A program made the position numbers and the translations under genes. Below the pieces are notes generated by a model that did not search any database, had not been told where the DNA came from, and saw only the letters and a list, made by a program, of their open reading frames with translations. 64,000 bases of DNA from Apostichopus japonicus (Eukaryota; Echinodermata; Holothuroidea; Aspidochirotida; Stichopodidae): the NCBI RefSeq assembly GCF_037975245.1, contig NC_092566.1:13560001-13624000 (forward strand), written 5' to 3'. Each line of letters opens with the position of its first letter. The first letter of the stretch is position 1. Positions 63,080 through 64,000 of the stretch are shown piece by piece.

Positions 63080-64000
63080 GAATCCGTTGGTCTTGTATAT
63101 ATTGCCATTCTGTTGTCTGTCTGTCTATCTGTCTCTCTGTCTGTCTGTATTGTATTTTTATATTTTATAATATTTATTGAATATTATATGATAAATTGCT
63201 ACAACAATTCTTCAAAATTAAAAAGAACCAGTTGGCGACAAGTAAGATAATACTAATAATTTCCTCTGATCGTTATAACTATCCATGTGGTAAAATTTCC
63301 CCGGAGAAATACCACATGCTTTGCATGGATATTATCCTTCAAAATTATCCATAGTTCTGTTAGAAGTAGGTCTTAACAGTCCAATTATTGTTGGATGTAG
63401 TTATAGGTAATCTTATATCATCGAACCTTATATCAGCGCAATCTGGGATGTCTCTCCGTCTCGTTCGGTTACAATACAAGCAATCCATTCTGGATTTACT
63501 TCTAGGAAAAACCTCTGATTTGAAGGAGCGAGGCATCCGATGACAAGCTTCTCAATATTGGCACTTACAAGATCGATGACACCCACAGTAGTATTTGTAG
63601 CACTATTTCACGGCTTGAGAAGGGAACTAAAGGCCGACACTCACAGGTCTAAGATTGCCAGGATATTGACTCGTGTATCGCCGGTACATTATCCTCGTTC
63701 AAAGCTGGACTAAAGAAAACACAAAAACCTATCGCAAGTGGAGAAGATGTCGGATGTGCCATAGGGCGGATGGGAAAATTGATTTCGGTAACGCAATTGT
63801 TCCGTATAAGACCATGAAGGTAAAACACATAGCTCAGCTGACATTAATTGCTATTGGTCAATTGTGGGGAATGAACAATTTGAAAATTGAAAAAACGACC
63901 GGAATGAGTTTCATAATACAAAGGAAACACTCCTCTATACCGATAACCAATTTTTAGCAAAACGTAACATAAATTTGTGATTTAAACTTAATTATACGAC
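63080..64000. other. Intergenic right edge
   Basis: Contains a CTGT/CTCT-type short microsatellite (63114-63148). An open stretch at 63673-63830 (with CRMCHRADGKIDFGN and a possible donor AAG|GTAAAA near 63820) has no recognised relative and is not called. Confidence 0.6.

Noticed and set aside
63673-63957. 94-codon plus-strand frame at the right edge with a CRMCH motif
   Set aside because: One CxxC-like pair alone is too weak to assign a zinc finger, and no neighbouring exon is visible in the window.

Overview
This is a eukaryotic, animal nuclear window: AT-rich, mostly intronic and intergenic, full of minisatellites, microsatellites and short DNA transposons, with conserved proteins split into small exons with GT/AG borders. 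The two recognisable genes are typical of metazoans. Large introns, gtacagta-type satellites and CAGTGGCGTAGC-type hAT termini would fit an invertebrate deuterostome such as an echinoderm, but the lineage cannot be fixed from the sequence alone.

Positions 1-22573, minus strand: RBM22, a spliceosomal zinc-finger/RRM protein. I reassembled eight coding exons (22520-22573, 19125-19178, 11131-11293, 4966-5066, 2679-2851, 1256-1456, 624-868, 1-206). They join in frame without a break to give 399 residues from the start codon. Only the last part of the proline-rich tail lies beyond the left edge. The introns hold most of the tandem repeats in the left third: 25-27 bp, 28 bp, gtacagta-type, 88/90 bp and 27 bp arrays, plus a fold-back element.

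Positions about 22.6-40.0 kb: no gene I can confirm. The region holds degenerate interspersed repeats, two weak candidate exons, perfect and near-perfect palindromes, and a clear nested transposon. An outer hAT-like element (29203-31300) is flanked by an 8 bp duplication, and a second hAT-like element (29648-30903) sits inside it with its own 8 bp duplication.

Positions 40255-55052 (possibly to 55287), minus strand: a synaptotagmin-15-like gene. Eight firmly placed coding exons encode a transmembrane segment, a linker, tandem C2A and C2B domains and the C-terminal WHxL motif. A 19-base first coding exon at 55269-55287 is proposed. Several calcium ligands are missing, as in vertebrate SYT15.

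Positions about 55.3-64.0 kb: intergenic. It contains a 1.5 kb 17-bp minisatellite with a higher-order register (57.0-58.5 kb), a duplicated segment near 60 kb, and the second copy of a fold-back element also present at 51.1 kb.

The two genes share no evident functional link; RBM22 acts in the nucleus and the SYT15-like protein in membrane traffic. I found no operon-like system, CRISPR array, rRNA, tRNA or intact transposase, and no evidence of a new multi-gene system. The most informative structures are the nested hAT pair, the fold-back element pair and the phase-locked 17-bp satellite.
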